Assembly (NCBI GenBank): GCA_047628385.1
Contig: JBLHVH010000038.1
Coordinates: 1-20,065 of the forward strand
Reading direction: 5' to 3'
Length of the DNA: 20,065 bases
From: PZPK01 sp047628385
Lineage (GTDB): Bacteria > Pseudomonadota > Gammaproteobacteria > Pseudomonadales > Oleiphilaceae
The notes beneath the pieces were generated by a model. It was not told the DNA's origin. It saw only the letters and a program-made list of their open reading frames with translations, and made no database searches. Shown in pieces: positions 1 through 8,125 of this stretch; the stretch's first letter is position 1, and every line of letters starts with the position of its first letter. The position numbers and the translations under genes were made by a program.

Positions 1-218
1 GATAAAAAAACAGAGTAACAAACCCATAAAATTAGTCGTCACTGGATTAAAAGCTTCTACTAGTAGGCTCGGCATTACCCGAACAACGCCTACCACAAAA
101 AAATCAACAAGACTGCTACCAAGTAAACAGGAATTAGCGACTTTCTGAAGCGCATAACCCCCAATGCTAAAATGATCTCAATCACGCCAGCTACATTTAG
201 AGGTAAGTTTAATGCCAC
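1..218 (-). pseudogene. DoxX-like membrane protein remnant, frameshifted and short at the N-terminus
   Basis: Two minus-strand frames together read like the C-terminal half of a DoxX-like (DoxX_3 type) membrane protein. The first frame starts at a GTG at 216-218, which overlaps the end of the channel gene, and gives a hydrophobic helix with GVIEIILALG. It stops at a TAG just after a run of seven A (97-103, plus strand). The next frame continues with VVRVMPSLLVEAFNPVTTN, which resembles the family's PFNPLT..N motif. One extra A in the run would join the two frames exactly. A TGA a few codons upstream of the GTG closes the first frame, so the family's usual first helix (about 45 residues) is absent. 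The gene continues past the left edge. It could be a decaying fragment or a homopolymer sequencing error on a short gene. The family call is by motif resemblance only. Confidence 0.45.
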
Positions 219-1243
219 GACAGGTTTTCAATTCTTTTTGATGCGATATAAAACACGGCATCCCCTGGATGAACACTCTCATCTAAAGAAGGATTACTAA
301 TCATTACTTCTTTTTTTAACGCCACGAGGGTCGCATTGTTATCACGTTTGAACCAAAGGAATAATTCTTCAAACGTCCAGATTTTATCGAGTGATAGTGG
401 GATATCAGCTCTAAACAAGGTAGCGCCTTCAAGGTTTGATACCATGTGTTGAAAAACAGTACTGGATTCAGGGTCTTGAAGCTCCTGCGCCAGTAAATAA
501 ACATCCATAGGTAAGATCACCTGATTAAGATGTTTTTTCTCAGCGGGTAAACCATAAACTTTAGCCGCATGATCTTCGTTTTGTAGATAACAAACGAGAT
601 GGGCGGTTTTATTTAGATCTCGAATAGCATAGGCAGTAAAAAAAGTTTGATTATCGTCCGAACCAAAAACGATTATTTTATCCGCATTATAAACACAAGA
701 CCGAGTTAGCACATCCGTTGACGCGAGTTCACCATGGACAAATTCAATATTTTCTTGCGTAAAAGGGTTGGTTTGTTGATCGCTAGAGCACAGTATAATT
801 TGTTCGTCCTGATTGTTTTCAATTAATTCTTCGACAATCTTTTCGGTGCTACCTTTTCGATACCCCATAATTACAATGTGCTGATTGCGTCGCATTTTAG
901 ATAAGCCCTTATGTCGTTTTTCTGAAATGGTTAAAACTGAATCTGTTATTTTTGCAATTATTAATGCGAGGATACCAATGCCAATCAGCATGATAGCAAT
1001 CGCTACCGACCGCCCAAATTCTGTTATCGGATAAAAATCGCCATAACCTACAGTCGTAGCCGTCACAAAGAACCACCAAGTGTAGTTGCTCACGATTTGC
1101 TCTTCACCCGCAATAATCATTAAGCCATATCCACCAAAATACAATAGGATAAATATACTAAAAATAAAGCCCCATGCTTGGCGATATAAAACATAAAGAG
1201 AATACTGGCTTAAAGATAAAGCCTGCCTTAAGAATGTGTACAT
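209..1243 (-). CDS. Two-TM potassium channel with cytosolic RCK/TrkA domain
   Basis: Predicted inner-membrane K+ channel of 344 residues. The translation shows a first TM helix at about 24-45, a pore helix, the selectivity-filter signature TVGYGD at 64-69, and a second TM helix at about 78-100. A Rossmann-like RCK N domain starts at about 121 (QHIVIMGYRKGS) and runs to about 250. A C-terminal ligand-binding-like lobe of about 90 residues follows. This is the MthK/Kch layout. The nucleotide-loop glycines read GYRKGS rather than GxGxxG, so the ligand is uncertain. It is the last intact gene of the operon, 49 nt after the aminopropyltransferase stop. The ribosome-binding site before the ATG is weak. 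Spermine and spermidine are classical blockers of some K+ channels, so the neighbouring aminopropyltransferase is suggestive, but that link is inference. Channel identity is secure from the filter. Confidence 0.93.
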   Translation of the reverse strand: MYTFLRQALSLSQYSLYVLYRQAWGFIFSIFILLYFGGYGLMIIAGEEQIVSNYTWWFFVTATTVGYGDFYPITEFGRSVAIAIMLIGIGILALIIAKITDSVLTISEKRHKGLSKMRRNQHIVIMGYRKGSTEKIVEELIENNQDEQIILCSSDQQTNPFTQENIEFVHGELASTDVLTRSCVYNADKIIVFGSDDNQTFFTAYAIRDLNKTAHLVCYLQNEDHAAKVYGLPAEKKHLNQVILPMDVYLLAQELQDPESSTVFQHMVSNLEGATLFRADIPLSLDKIWTFEELFLWFKRDNNATLVALKKEVMISNPSLDESVHPGDAVFYIASKRIENLSWH

Positions 1244-1292
1244 AAACTTTATTTCTCAACAGTTCTTTGTAGTATTGGTAAACCTAAGCGGT

Positions 1293-2993
1293 TCATTCTA
1301 TTAGCCAGCTATGGTCGGTATACTGTTTTACCAAACACGGCTGCATAATAGAATTTACACAATGCATGTTAGATTCAAGCTCGCCTTTTCCAAATGCCAA
1401 TGATGCAGTTAATAGTTCTGTAGTGATGAAATTCGTATTAACGTTAAACTGCGATAGCGCCTTTATTTTATCTTTCATTGCCTGAGGAGAGTCTTCACTT
1501 TGCCAAGCTAAATAAAACCCCCAATCACCAAAGCTGGGTACATTTTGGCGATAAGGTAAGGCTTTAAACCCTGCTGCTCTTAAGGTATTACCAATGGTTA
1601 AAAAAGCTTCTTTCGCGTGATAAGGAGACGTTGATTGAATCGCAATAATAGCGTCTTTCTTAAGGTTCTTGGCTAGCTTCAAGTAGAACTGTTTGCTGTA
1701 CAGCTTCGATAGTTCGATAGAACTGGGGTCTGGAAAATCAATCACAACCACATCCCAAGTTTGTGTTTCGATGTTTTTAATAAACTGATCAGCATCCAAT
1801 GAAAATACAGAGACTGACGCGACCCAGTCAGCGTCATTAGCGCTCTTGTCAAAAGCACTATCTTCCTTAAGAAGGATCGGTTTTACATTCGTTTCTACAA
1901 TACCACCAGGCTTCTGAGTTTGAATGCGGGTATCATCGAATGCATTATTGTTTAACTTACGCATAATAGGGTTATGGGTTGCTAGCAGAATCATATCAGG
2001 GTCTAAATCTACCAAGGTGATCGTTTCTATCTCTGGGTATTTGTGAAGTTCACGCAAGGCCAGCCCATCACCACCGCCAAGTACCAGAATATGTTTTGTC
2101 TTTTTCGCGAGTGTCATGACCGGATGAACTAAAAAATCATGATACCGATCTTCGTCCAGCGAGGAAAACTGAGTATTGCCATTAATATAAAGTCTAACAT
2201 CACCAGTACCGGTATTTTCGGTCAACACAAGGTGTTGGTATTTCGTGGTTTCTCTATGAACAATTGGGTCGTCATAGAATCGCTGTTCAAACAGATCACT
2301 TAGGTCTCTGTTTTCACAAAAGCCCCAAACCAGAGCCGACGCAGTGAATGCCAGAACAGTAATAGCAAGAAAGCGCCTTTTTATTTCACCCGTATAAACA
2401 AAATATAAAATAGCAAATACGGCAACAATAAAATTGAAACCTGCGACGATAAAGCTTATTTCAGTTAAGGGGTGAAACTTCAGCAGATAATTGATCCAGA
2501 TAATAGCCCCGATAAACGCACCGATATAATCCATCGCATAAACGATCGTCAGGTTTGTCTTTAAGCCAACATTTTTCTTTTCTAAAATTCGCATGACAAT
2601 GGGAATTTCAAAGCCGATTAAAAATCCAATACCTAAAACAAAAAAATAATGCACCAATTCAAAGTGATTCTGCATATAACCATATGCACCATAAATCACC
2701 AAAGGCGCGAATCCACCCATCAATGCCATCATGACCTCAACCGCCATGAATTTTTCAATAAGGTGATCATCTGACATTTTATTTTGAACTAGACCCGATA
2801 CTCCCATCATCAACATCATCGAAGCAATAACAATTGAGAATTGCTCGATAGAATTACCTAGAATATAGGTTGTTAACGTTGCCAAGACGTATTGATTGAC
2901 CAAACCGCTTGCACCGGTAGAGAACATGCAAAAGGCCAGCAATATGAATAATATACGTCTTGATGAAGTGTTACCGGGAATAATCTCAGACAC
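1293..2993 (-). CDS. Membrane-anchored spermidine synthase-like aminopropyltransferase
   Basis: The 566-residue protein has about seven hydrophobic helices (residues 13-225) followed by a spermidine synthase domain (about 245-500). Family motifs seen are LYINGNTQFSS at 268-278, DRYHDFLVHP at 282-291, the decarboxylated-SAM-binding GGGDG at 306-310, VDLDPD at 328-333, and DVVVIDFPDP at 414-423 containing the expected catalytic Asp419. The HE of the usual RYHE motif is HD here. Known relatives transfer aminopropyl from decarboxylated S-adenosylmethionine to putrescine or another amine. An unusual stretch of about 40 residues (357-396) sits between the beta strand starting at R356 and VFSLDADQF, where soluble enzymes have a short turn. 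The start is GTG, one base after the DUF350 stop, so translation is probably coupled. No AdoMet decarboxylase gene is in the window. The substrate is unknown; the enzyme class is well supported. Confidence 0.9.
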   Translation of the reverse strand: MSEIIPGNTSSRRILFILLAFCMFSTGASGLVNQYVLATLTTYILGNSIEQFSIVIASMMLMMGVSGLVQNKMSDDHLIEKFMAVEVMMALMGGFAPLVIYGAYGYMQNHFELVHYFFVLGIGFLIGFEIPIVMRILEKKNVGLKTNLTIVYAMDYIGAFIGAIIWINYLLKFHPLTEISFIVAGFNFIVAVFAILYFVYTGEIKRRFLAITVLAFTASALVWGFCENRDLSDLFEQRFYDDPIVHRETTKYQHLVLTENTGTGDVRLYINGNTQFSSLDEDRYHDFLVHPVMTLAKKTKHILVLGGGDGLALRELHKYPEIETITLVDLDPDMILLATHNPIMRKLNNNAFDDTRIQTQKPGGIVETNVKPILLKEDSAFDKSANDADWVASVSVFSLDADQFIKNIETQTWDVVVIDFPDPSSIELSKLYSKQFYLKLAKNLKKDAIIAIQSTSPYHAKEAFLTIGNTLRAAGFKALPYRQNVPSFGDWGFYLAWQSEDSPQAMKDKIKALSQFNVNTNFITTELLTASLAFGKGELESNMHCVNSIMQPCLVKQYTDHSWLIE

Positions 2994-2994
2994 C

Positions 2995-3846
2995 TTAAAG
3001 GATCGCCATACCCAAAATTAATGCCATGCCGATTTTGGCTAATGAAAGCTGTAATGCAATCACACTTAGATCGTTTTCAAGCACTTCTTTAACCGTACTG
3101 GTAACCATGATGACCCGATCAAATAGAAATTCGAAAAGATACAAAATGATCATTCCGGCAAAGGATATGGTTAGGAAGCTAATAACGGCTTGCGTATAAT
3201 TACTCGCGTCACTATTACCGACAATAGCGCTTTGAATGATCAATCCATAACAGATTATTTTGCTGCCCAGATACATGCCCGCAGACAAATTTCCTTCGGT
3301 GATTTTTTGAATCAAATTGAGCCTTTTGGCAACTATTTTTTCATAAATAGCAATCAGACTAACTAACATGATTTGGCCTGCAAAAAAATAGGCAACAGAC
3401 GATACAATACCACCCGCTTCACCTGTAATACTGGCATAGGCCAATATACCAGTCATAACCAAAGTGCCGAATTCAACTAAGCCTACGGCGATATTGCCAT
3501 TCTTTAACTCATGCGTATTGTCTACACTATGCAACACCGACTTGTCTGTGATGATCAATGAAAACACCATGAAAAATACTGCAATAATGCCGTACAATAA
3601 GGTATCAACCACATCCTTTATTAAATCTGCATGACTTGAACCTGACATAACACCAATCATTGAAATCGCTAGGCCCAGTTGAGCACCAGAACGCCTTAAT
3701 CCTACCGCCATATTTCCTGCTTTCATTACGTCATCGGCAGAATAGGCTTGCGCAGATCGAAAATTGAGAATAAACCGCATTCCAATCGCCAAGATCAAAT
3801 AAATGATCATATAACCGACATACAATAAATAGTTTTCTAATAACAT
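2995..3846 (-). CDS. DUF350 family membrane protein, internally duplicated (YjfL-like)
   Basis: 283 residues, almost entirely hydrophobic, with about eight TM helices. The DUF350 signature, GN-x-AVGL-type loop followed by a helix, recurs four times: AGNMAVGLRRSG, NGNIAVGLVEFG, EGNLSAGMYLGS and a degenerate ENDLSVIALQLS. The usual single DUF350 unit (E. coli YjfL, about 130 residues) has two copies, so this is a tandem duplication with the last copy decayed. The ATG at 3844-3846 was chosen because a GGAG lies 6 nt upstream; the frame stays open for 30 more codons upstream, but these overlap the lipoprotein gene and lack a signal. The function of DUF350 is not established. It sits between a lipoprotein and the aminopropyltransferase and is probably an inner-membrane partner of one or both. 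Confidence 0.85.
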   Translation of the reverse strand: MLLENYLLYVGYMIIYLILAIGMRFILNFRSAQAYSADDVMKAGNMAVGLRRSGAQLGLAISMIGVMSGSSHADLIKDVVDTLLYGIIAVFFMVFSLIITDKSVLHSVDNTHELKNGNIAVGLVEFGTLVMTGILAYASITGEAGGIVSSVAYFFAGQIMLVSLIAIYEKIVAKRLNLIQKITEGNLSAGMYLGSKIICYGLIIQSAIVGNSDASNYTQAVISFLTISFAGMIILYLFEFLFDRVIMVTSTVKEVLENDLSVIALQLSLAKIGMALILGMAIL

Positions 3847-3868
3847 TATTTTCTCCAACCCTGCTTGT

Positions 3869-5572
3869 TTATTTTCCGCCACTAGAAGGCCCGCGCCCTC
3901 TTGTTGCTGAACCAGCTGTACGAATACTACCAGCACCTGAATTTTTTCGATTTAAATTACCTGAACGTGCGCGTTGAACTGCACCAGGATTACGCTTCGC
4001 GAAATCACCGTTTCGATAACGGTCATTGGTATAAGTTTGAGATCCCCATGTACCCCACTGACCGGCGCTACCGTAATAACCTCTCCCTCTATCTCTTCGG
4101 TTATATCCATTCCAATCATTGTAGCTATAACGAGAAGGTCCCATGAGATTGGACATTAGACTGTACATGCCATAGTAATGCCAAAAAGATTGACCACTGG
4201 AATTCTGTCGCCACTCACCATGGCGGTTAGAGCCGGTTGCAGCGCCGTTGACCATGACAGGACTCTGGATCATAGCCATGCCTGCAGGTTGCGCTTCTTT
4301 TAAGATATCTTCTTCATAATAACCGTAGGGTTTTGTTAAAATAGCCATACCCAAATTATCGTTTTGATTCCAGAAGCTATCATCAGAAACCTCCTTCCAT
4401 GCTCCTTCAGAAGCTTTGTCGTTAACGATTTCTATATATTTATGAAAAGCTTTGCTCGATGTGCTTTCTACCCAATATTCAGCCGAATCATCGCCTCTTG
4501 GAAAGTTCCAACGATAGTCAATTTTAAGCGCATCCCAATAAGCCCGAGGAATTTTAAGATTAAAACTCCGTGAGCCCCAGCTACCACCAATATTAGCTAT
4601 TTGGTCTTGTTTATCAAAGAACTCAAGAACCTTGCTGTCTACTTTTATAGGAGGGTACTTTTGTGTCGAACCGCCGCCACAATATTCACCTTCGCACCAA
4701 GTAGCACGACCAATGTGCACATAATAGTCAATACGCTGATCCGCTAGAATCTTGGTATAGCTCTTATACAATTCGTCTAGCTTCGCTTGAGTAGACTTAG
4801 CGTAGCCCAAGGTATCATCCAACATGCCTTTTAAAGCCAATGCTTGATCACCAAAGGTGGCATAATCGGTTTTTATATCATCGGTATGGAAACCATATTG
4901 TATGGTCACTTGGTTTAAAACGTCGGTCGCTGCAGCAGATTTTTGCATTAAGGTACTGATCTTTTCAGTTATATCAGAGTATTTATTACTGTAATCCTTG
5001 ATAGCTTGTTGGGCCGTTTCAGTGAACCCGACCTCAATGCCAAGAATTTCTGAATGCTGGATAGTGGCCGTCTCAAAAATTTGCTTTGCATTATTTCGAG
5101 TATTTACCAGAAAGCTCAAACGCTCACTGGGTATTTTTGCGGCCTTAGTTGAATTAATTAAATGTTTCCGGAACGCAGTCAATAGAGTTTGAAAAGCTTT
5201 AGCATCTTCGGGTTGATCATCATCAATCATCGGAATAATTTGTTTTTCATATAGCGATTCAGCAGCGTTAATTTCAGTGTCTGAGTCGGTGAAATGCTGC
5301 TCCCACTTTTCTGATTTTGCATAAGGCTCAGCAAACGGCCACATCGACGAAGACTTAGACGTATTAAAGTCTTTCTTTAATACCGTATTACTCTGTTTCT
5401 GTTGCTTTAGCTTGGCAGGAAAGATTTCTCTTGCTTCTTTAACAAGATGGTCAGGTAATCCTGAACAGGCTGACAGTCCTAGGATAAAAATCGTCAGCCA
5501 TGCCAATTTTAAATAGACATGCGTTAATCGAAACAAATGAACATCCTTCCTTTTGTGAGTAAATAAGTACAT
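3869..5572 (-). CDS. Large lipoprotein with Gly/Arg/Asn-rich C-terminal tail, function unknown
   Basis: I do not recognise a family. The N-terminus has a lipoprotein signal: a hydrophobic stretch AWLTIFILG followed by the lipobox LSAC, with lipidated Cys36 counted from the ATG at 5570-5572. A TTG at 5534-5536, with AGGAAGG 8 nt upstream, would give a more typical 23-residue signal and may be the true start. Residues about 40-280 look helical and may form a coiled coil. C293 and C298 (CEGEYC) could form a disulfide. Residues 300-475 are mixed and rich in Trp and Tyr. The last 90 residues (about 478-567) are low-complexity and basic, rich in Gly, Arg, Asn, Ser and Tyr, and end in SSGGK. The gene lies 11 nt after the DUF4178-like gene and 22 nt before the DUF350 gene. 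It resembles, in position and in its Gly-rich tail, the lipoproteins beside DUF350 genes in other bacteria (E. coli YjfM), without visible homology. Confidence 0.8.
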   Translation of the reverse strand: MYLFTHKRKDVHLFRLTHVYLKLAWLTIFILGLSACSGLPDHLVKEAREIFPAKLKQQKQSNTVLKKDFNTSKSSSMWPFAEPYAKSEKWEQHFTDSDTEINAAESLYEKQIIPMIDDDQPEDAKAFQTLLTAFRKHLINSTKAAKIPSERLSFLVNTRNNAKQIFETATIQHSEILGIEVGFTETAQQAIKDYSNKYSDITEKISTLMQKSAAATDVLNQVTIQYGFHTDDIKTDYATFGDQALALKGMLDDTLGYAKSTQAKLDELYKSYTKILADQRIDYYVHIGRATWCEGEYCGGGSTQKYPPIKVDSKVLEFFDKQDQIANIGGSWGSRSFNLKIPRAYWDALKIDYRWNFPRGDDSAEYWVESTSSKAFHKYIEIVNDKASEGAWKEVSDDSFWNQNDNLGMAILTKPYGYYEEDILKEAQPAGMAMIQSPVMVNGAATGSNRHGEWRQNSSGQSFWHYYGMYSLMSNLMGPSRYSYNDWNGYNRRDRGRGYYGSAGQWGTWGSQTYTNDRYRNGDFAKRNPGAVQRARSGNLNRKNSGAGSIRTAGSATRGRGPSSGGK

Positions 5573-5583
5573 TAAATGAAGCC

Positions 5584-6207
5584 TTATACGACTTGAATCA
5601 CACGCAATGCACGTGGATTTATTGGGCTACTGATAAACGCTTCTCTGTCGGGCCGTTCATCAGACTCTTCGTGCCAAGTTTCAACTGTTAAGCAAGCGCC
5701 CTTTTCAGACTCAAATTCATACGCACGCACAGGTATCCCCTGATCAAAGTCTTTAGATCGAGAAAATAAGCCTGCCCAAGTGTCATCTTCTGAATAATCA
5801 AAGACATCACCTTTGTAAGAAACCTGCCCCTCTTCTTCTTCGGCAATATCTTCGAGCAGCTGGGTAGTGAGCTTTCGACCATCAAAAGTCAGTTCTCGCA
5901 TCTTAGGCATAATACGGGTATGGCTGATTTCTAATTCGTCATCTACCTCCCACTCTAGATAACTCGATTCGCCTTTTTCCAAAGAAAATAGTTCAAGCTC
6001 CGTGATGAGATAGTCTTGCTTTTTTCGTTTAAAATTCTTCCATTTCACTTCCAAATAATAACTAATCGACATCACCTTGAATGTCTCGTTACCAAACTCC
6101 AGAAATGAGCCTGCCTTAGCATCTTTAATGGTTAATGCCTTAATTTCCTCATCGGGCAGGATATTTAATGTCCTAATAGCATCGATACGCCTTGTTACAT
6201 CAATCAC
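5584..6207 (-). CDS. DUF4178-like cytosolic protein
   Basis: 207 residues, no signal peptide and no TM helix. Beta-strand-rich patches are seen: GSFLEFGNETFKVMSISYYL near residue 33, then a strand with YLITELELFS and SSYLEWEVDDELEISH. The pattern, a strand followed by a Trp- or Tyr-containing strand and then a 'wLewE.dd' strand, resembles DUF4178, a small beta domain often encoded with DUF350, PspA-like and aminopropyltransferase genes. A second strand-rich section ends in RALRVIQVV. The start is GTG, overlapping the TelA stop by 8 nt (GTGATTGA), so expression is likely coupled to telA. The function of DUF4178 is unknown; the family assignment is by resemblance. Confidence 0.65.
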   Translation of the reverse strand: MIDVTRRIDAIRTLNILPDEEIKALTIKDAKAGSFLEFGNETFKVMSISYYLEVKWKNFKRKKQDYLITELELFSLEKGESSYLEWEVDDELEISHTRIMPKMRELTFDGRKLTTQLLEDIAEEEEGQVSYKGDVFDYSEDDTWAGLFSRSKDFDQGIPVRAYEFESEKGACLTVETWHEESDERPDREAFISSPINPRALRVIQVV

Positions 6208-7348
6208 GCGTTTTCTCCATACTTATCACGGAACCATCGATTTCTTTTTCTATTAGCTCAGGCTCTTGATCAATATTTTTTGAGTCACGCAACGCTTCTG
6301 CCACAGGGTTAAGCGCAGATGTCATCTCTGCTAGTTTTGCGCTTGTCTCTTTTGCCCGGATAGTACTGGTTGCCATTGTTTCGTTCGCGGTGGCAACGGC
6401 TTGCATCAACTGATCAAAACCTTCTTCCATTTTCTCAAGCGCTATAACGGGGTTGTTATACAAGTCGCCAATTTCATTGGCGGCCTGATTTACTGCGGTA
6501 GCGTTTTGCGCCATTAAGTCACCCAGACCTTCCTGAAACCCTGTTACCGCTGCTTGAATGCTTTTCTGTTTAGCAAGAGCGGCTTGAATTCGTAAGGCAT
6601 TGGTCATTACCATCGGCCCTACTGCGAGCGCGCTGTCTATTTGTTCGCTTAATAACTCATTCGACGCAACAGTCTGATCAATACTGACAAAAAACTGCAC
6701 AGCGGCTAATTCCATTGTTCTAAGGTCCCGAACTCGTCGAGCGGCCTTATTGACAACTTGAGACAGCTTTGATTTTTCCTGTGGGTCATTCAAATCAGAG
6801 GCGGATTGCAAAGTCTCAACTTCGCCAATAACTAATTCACCGACATGAATTTCAGCTTGAATTTCTTTTTGTGCGGCATAAATTTCGTTATATTGTTGCT
6901 CCAATTCAAGATTGGTTTCAAGCAAATCATCTTTACCGGCCCTTAGCCCGTTAAGCACTTCATTAACATGGGTTTGCATAGGCTGATATTTATGTACAAA
7001 CTTTGAAACCGCGTTGCGTTTTACAGATTGAGGCATCCATGAAAACCACCATTTATTATGAAGCGAATGAGGGTTCAATTCATCCATCACACTGCGTAAT
7101 TCAAGTAACTTTTCACCTGCAGGCGATTTTCCATCTAAGCCTTTTAATAATGAGTTAACACTACCTGCCATCAGGTCATTTGCGGAAACCATTCTTTTTT
7201 GCGATGCTGAACCAATCGAGTCCAAAACCCGCATAAGAGCAGGCCCTTGCTTTTCTTTAACTTGCACCATCAAAGAGGAGCTTTTTTCCTTCATCTCTGA
7301 AATATCACTTTCAGAAGCCCATTTCGGGGTATTTGATTTCTTGTCCAT
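6200..7348 (-). CDS. TelA-family protein (toxic anion resistance family)
   Basis: 382 residues from the ATG at 7346-7348. This start is preferred because AGGTGA sits 5 nt upstream; an in-frame GTG nine bases earlier is part of that ribosome-binding site. The protein is soluble and almost wholly alpha-helical, as TelA proteins are. Recognisable TelA features are the SVKRNAVSKFVHKYQPMQTH segment near residue 110, the long helix with GLRAGKDDLLETNLELEQQ, and the core AARRVRDLRTMELAAVQFF near 203 followed by NELLSEQIDSAL and ALRIQAALAKQKSIQ. TelA was named for tellurite resistance and is also linked to other membrane stresses, but its biochemical role is unknown. In Bacillus the homologue yaaN lies next to xpaC, and here an XpaC-like gene precedes it by 11 nt. 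The C-terminal 40 residues are acidic and variable. Confidence 0.8.
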   Translation of the reverse strand: MDKKSNTPKWASESDISEMKEKSSSLMVQVKEKQGPALMRVLDSIGSASQKRMVSANDLMAGSVNSLLKGLDGKSPAGEKLLELRSVMDELNPHSLHNKWWFSWMPQSVKRNAVSKFVHKYQPMQTHVNEVLNGLRAGKDDLLETNLELEQQYNEIYAAQKEIQAEIHVGELVIGEVETLQSASDLNDPQEKSKLSQVVNKAARRVRDLRTMELAAVQFFVSIDQTVASNELLSEQIDSALAVGPMVMTNALRIQAALAKQKSIQAAVTGFQEGLGDLMAQNATAVNQAANEIGDLYNNPVIALEKMEEGFDQLMQAVATANETMATSTIRAKETSAKLAEMTSALNPVAEALRDSKNIDQEPELIEKEIDGSVISMEKTRD

Positions 7349-7359
7349 GTTAGTCACCT

Positions 7360-7956
7360 TTATACGTTAAATCGATGCTGTAAAAACTTTGCCTTGATAT
7401 TAAATTCGTTCAAATTCTTTGTCGTCAGAAGTTGGCTCACTTCGCTAAGTTCAGCCATGATGGATTTAACACTATCCATGACCTTAGTTACATTTTCATC
7501 TAGCTGCTGATCTTCGCTCGTTAAGCCCAAATAAGGGTTTATAGATTTGTTCGGCAGATATTCTGTTGCTATGCGATTCACCACCCAATAAAGCTCACCG
7601 TCGGGTATGGCATCATGTACTTTAGGTAAAACATCCAAAAGGGTGTCAATAACACTTTCAAACGCATCTCTGACTTTCGGCAGTACGATATTTTTACGAA
7701 GCGTCAGATTGGCTTTTACAAGCGACTCTAGACTGGTTTCCAATGTGTTTTCATTGGTTGGTTTAGAGGCTTCTGAATCTTTCGCCGGCCCAGTTTTTCC
7801 ATCGGTTTTATTTTTAGACATCACGGCATATAAAATAGCCCCGACAACCACCCCACCCACTAAACCTCCAATTACACCAACAATAAAATAACCAATTAAT
7901 AATATTAATAGCCCACCAATGATCGGAATATATGGAATTTTATTTGTTTCTTTCAT
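7360..7956 (-). CDS. XpaC-like membrane protein, first gene of the operon
   Basis: 198 residues. The ATG at 7954-7956 is chosen because AAGGTG lies 9 nt upstream; the in-frame GTG four codons earlier overlaps that signal. Residues about 8-45 form two Gly/Val/Ile-rich hydrophobic helices separated by a short turn (IGGLVGGVVVG). A Lys/Asp/Thr/Asn-rich linker follows to about 70, then a helical domain with LYWVVNRIATEYLPNKSINPYLGL (about residues 122-146), which resembles the 'YLP..Lkll..Y' core of XpaC. In Bacillus XpaC is paired with a TelA-family protein, which supports the call here. The stop codon TAA lies next to the telA ribosome-binding site. Function unknown; a membrane adaptor for TelA is an inference from the pairing. 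Confidence 0.65.
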   Translation of the reverse strand: MKETNKIPYIPIIGGLLILLIGYFIVGVIGGLVGGVVVGAILYAVMSKNKTDGKTGPAKDSEASKPTNENTLETSLESLVKANLTLRKNIVLPKVRDAFESVIDTLLDVLPKVHDAIPDGELYWVVNRIATEYLPNKSINPYLGLTSEDQQLDENVTKVMDSVKSIMAELSEVSQLLTTKNLNEFNIKAKFLQHRFNV

Positions 7957-8096
7957 CGTACTGAACACCTTGCTTAGTTAAATTTAAAAAAACAGATTTA
8001 TGCGCTTTGTGCATCAATGTTGTAGATCATTTAGGTATATTTGAAGCAACACCTGTCAGAGTAGCCACAATACTACCCTGTTTACTAAAATAATAT

Positions 8097-8125
8097 AATA
8101 TAATAAGCGTATGTGCGCCTCACAA
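8097..8125 (-). promoter_or_regulatory. Candidate sigma70 promoter of the seven-gene operon
   Basis: On the minus strand TTGTGA (8120-8125) is followed after 17 nt by TATATT (8097-8102), a plausible -35/-10 pair. Transcription would start near 8090 and leave a leader of about 130 nt before the ATG at 7956. No better pair was seen nearby. There is no experimental support, and this AT-rich stretch gives such matches easily. Confidence 0.4.

Noticed and set aside
3901..5192. Plus-strand open frames inside the lipoprotein gene
   Set aside because: They lie opposite a gene with a clear lipobox and operon context, and show no protein-like features.
7969..8090. Possible leader base-pairing of TTGCTT with AAGCAA over the first ribosome-binding site
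   Set aside because: Only six base pairs, with no conserved structure or riboswitch features, so it is not reported as a regulatory element.
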